Below, piece by piece: positions 31,395 to 32,808 of a stretch of DNA of 32,808 bases. A program made the position numbers and the translations under genes. The stretch is from contig NZ_PJJL01000066.1 of the NCBI RefSeq assembly GCF_002929505.1, positions 1-32,808 of the forward strand, given 5' to 3'. The notes under the pieces are model-generated. The model did no database searches, had not been told where the DNA came from, and worked only from the letters and a program-made list of their open reading frames with translations. Source of the DNA: Cryobacterium sp. Y57. Its GTDB lineage: Bacteria; Actinomycetota; Actinomycetes; Actinomycetales; Microbacteriaceae. Position 1 is the first letter of the stretch. Every line of letters starts with the position of its first letter.

Positions 31395-32705
31395 ATGCGC
31401 AAGTCCATCGCCGTCGGAATATCCGCCGGCCTCCTCGTCGCCCTCGCCGGGTTCGCGCCGGCTCAGGCGGCCGTGCCCGCGGCATCTGCGGCACCGGGCA
31501 CCGCCTCGGTGTCGGTGCTACACGCCATTCCCGGGCTGATCCTCGACATTTCGGTGGACGGCCGTGTCGTTGTCGGCGACTTCACGCCGGGAACACTGCT
31601 CGGCCCGTTGAAACTTACAGCCGGCACGCACACCGTCAAGATTTCCGCCATGGACCCCTTCGTGCTCGGCGGCAGCGCCAACGGCAAGCCGGTGGTCGAC
31701 ATCGCACTCAGCGGTTCGACCACCGTGACCCTCACGGCTGGCCGCAGCTTCACGGCCGTCGCCTACCTCGGTGACACCGGTATTCCCACCGCCACTTTGT
31801 TCAACGACGACACCACGCCGCTGGCTGCCGGGCAGGGCCGTCTCACGGTGCGCCACGTTGCAGCCGCTCCCGCCGTCGACGTGCTCGCGAACGGTGCGGA
31901 GGCCGTCGCCGGCTTGACCAACCCGTCGCAGGCCATGCTCGACCTGCCGGTCGGCACGATCAGTGCTGTCGTCGCCGCTGCCGGAACCACGGCTCCGCTG
32001 CTCGGCCCGGCCGATGTCACGATCGCCCCGCGTGCTAACACCATCGTGTACGCCTGGGGTAGCCTCGCCAAGGGAAACCTCGCCCTGTTCGTACAGACGG
32101 TACGCACTCGGGCTGCCACGCGGGCATCCGTTTCGGTGCTGCACGCGATCCCCGGCGTCGTGGTTGACGTGTATGTCGACAACAAGCGAGTCATCGACAA
32201 CTTCGAACCCTGCACCCTCACGAAGACGTTCCGTCTTGCGGCCGGCAGCTACACCCTCGCCATCACCGCAGCGGATGCCGCCGACGCGAGTGCTCCTGTG
32301 ATCGGTCCGGTCGACCTCACGGTCGCATCCGGCCTGAACTACACGGCCAATGCCCACCTCAGTGAGACCGGGGTTCCGACCGCCGCCTTGTTCACGAACG
32401 ACACTTCAGCGCCCGGCGACGGCCAGGGCCGCCTGACCGTGCGTCACGTTGCTGCCGCCCCCGCCGTCGACGTGCTCGCCAACGGAGCCCCGGCCATTTC
32501 CGGCCTGACCAACCCGAACGAGTCCGTGCTCGCGCTACCGGTCGGTACCATTTCAGCAGCGGTTGCCGCTGCCGGTACCACTGCAGCGCTCATCGGTCCG
32601 GCCGACGTGCGCATCGCCGCGCGCACGAACACCATCGTGTACGCCTGGGGCAGCCTCGCCGACGGCAACCTCGCCCTGGCCGTGCAGACGGTGCGCACGA
32701 AGTAG
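31395..32705 (+). CDS. Secreted protein with two DUF4397 repeats
   Basis: A 436-residue exported protein with a Sec signal peptide (MRKSIAVGISAGLLVALAGF, cut near AQAA). Two tandem DUF4397 units of roughly 200 residues each start SVSVLHAIPG and contain GQGRLTVRHVAAAPAVDVLA and NTIVYAWGSLA; the second halves are offset by 591 bp, with about ten fewer residues in the second unit. DUF4397 domains are beta-rich extracellular modules of unknown function. There is no LPXTG or membrane anchor, so it is released or bound non-covalently. GGAGG lies 5 nt before ATG 31395. Confidence 0.9.
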   Translation: MRKSIAVGISAGLLVALAGFAPAQAAVPAASAAPGTASVSVLHAIPGLILDISVDGRVVVGDFTPGTLLGPLKLTAGTHTVKISAMDPFVLGGSANGKPVVDIALSGSTTVTLTAGRSFTAVAYLGDTGIPTATLFNDDTTPLAAGQGRLTVRHVAAAPAVDVLANGAEAVAGLTNPSQAMLDLPVGTISAVVAAAGTTAPLLGPADVTIAPRANTIVYAWGSLAKGNLALFVQTVRTRAATRASVSVLHAIPGVVVDVYVDNKRVIDNFEPCTLTKTFRLAAGSYTLAITAADAADASAPVIGPVDLTVASGLNYTANAHLSETGVPTAALFTNDTSAPGDGQGRLTVRHVAAAPAVDVLANGAPAISGLTNPNESVLALPVGTISAAVAAAGTTAALIGPADVRIAARTNTIVYAWGSLADGNLALAVQTVRTK

Positions 32706-32778
32706 CTCCATCTCCGCTGCGCCAGCCCGAGCCACCGTGGCGCATAACTCCTGCAATCCGCGGCGGGTGGCCGTTCGA

Positions 32779-32808
32779 CCCCCGGAAATTCCGGGGGGGG
32801 GGGGGGGG
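32779..32808. other. Palindrome running into a poly-G contig end
   Basis: CCCCCGGAA, one A and TTCCGGGGG form a perfect hairpin at 32779-32797 that could be a terminator of the DUF4397 gene. It continues as 16 consecutive G to the contig end. The G run is most likely a sequencing or assembly artefact at a strong hairpin. Confidence 0.7.

Noticed and set aside
1..32808. CRISPR arrays, tRNA, rRNA or a phage module
   Set aside because: No regularly spaced repeats, no tRNA-like cloverleaf and no integrase or phage structural gene were seen.

Overview
The window looks like one contig from a GC-rich actinobacterium, most probably a member of Microbacteriaceae. GTG and TTG starts are common, several starts look leaderless, and the gene content fits: KmtR/CmtR-type metal sensors, a DUF305/DUF6153/Asp-box copper cluster and a Gram-positive-type homoprotocatechuate pathway. 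The family assignment is inference. The contig starts in transposase debris and ends in a palindrome followed by a run of 16 G.

Layout. (1) 1-1566: the tail of a coding frame, a frameshifted IS256-type transposase relic and a free-standing GyrI-like ligand-binding domain. (2) 1781-4083: a KmtR-like Ni/Co sensor translationally coupled to a P1B-4 metal ATPase, behind an operator. (3) 4117-9040: an envelope copper-handling cluster (SHOCT protein, Tat-exported multicopper oxidase, Asp-box lipoprotein, M23 peptidase, DUF305 lipoprotein, DUF6153 protein) with a CsoR-type operator at 5868-5883. (4) 9198-11209: a four-frame overlapping chain, cmtR, collapsed CDF transporter, collapsed kmtR-like gene, MFS exporter. 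Both inner genes keep their N- and C-termini but have lost the middle, in frame. (5) 11303-14303: divergent arsM and arsD-arsA around an ArsR-type operator, with no arsR and no arsenite pump. (6) 14300-19841: mainly housekeeping genes (small hypothetical protein, DHA2 exporter, Gfo/Idh/MocA oxidoreductase, S13 carboxypeptidase, nicotinamidase, alpha/beta hydrolase). (7) 19932-30363: homoprotocatechuate meta-cleavage locus (MHS transporter, IclR, HpaI, HpaH, HpaD, HpaE, GntR, FAH-RraA fusion) with a divergent succinate-semialdehyde dehydrogenase that can consume the pathway product. (8) 30633-32705: ECF sigma factor, anti-sigma remnant and a secreted two-repeat DUF4397 protein.

Most interesting points: the pair of adjacent, frame-preserving internal deletions in the metal operon; the 24/28-identical operators at 4056 and 10557 that led to recognition of the collapsed sensor; and the fusion of one FAH-type half with an RraA-type aldolase/decarboxylase domain where HpaG is expected. 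No tRNA, rRNA or CRISPR array was seen.
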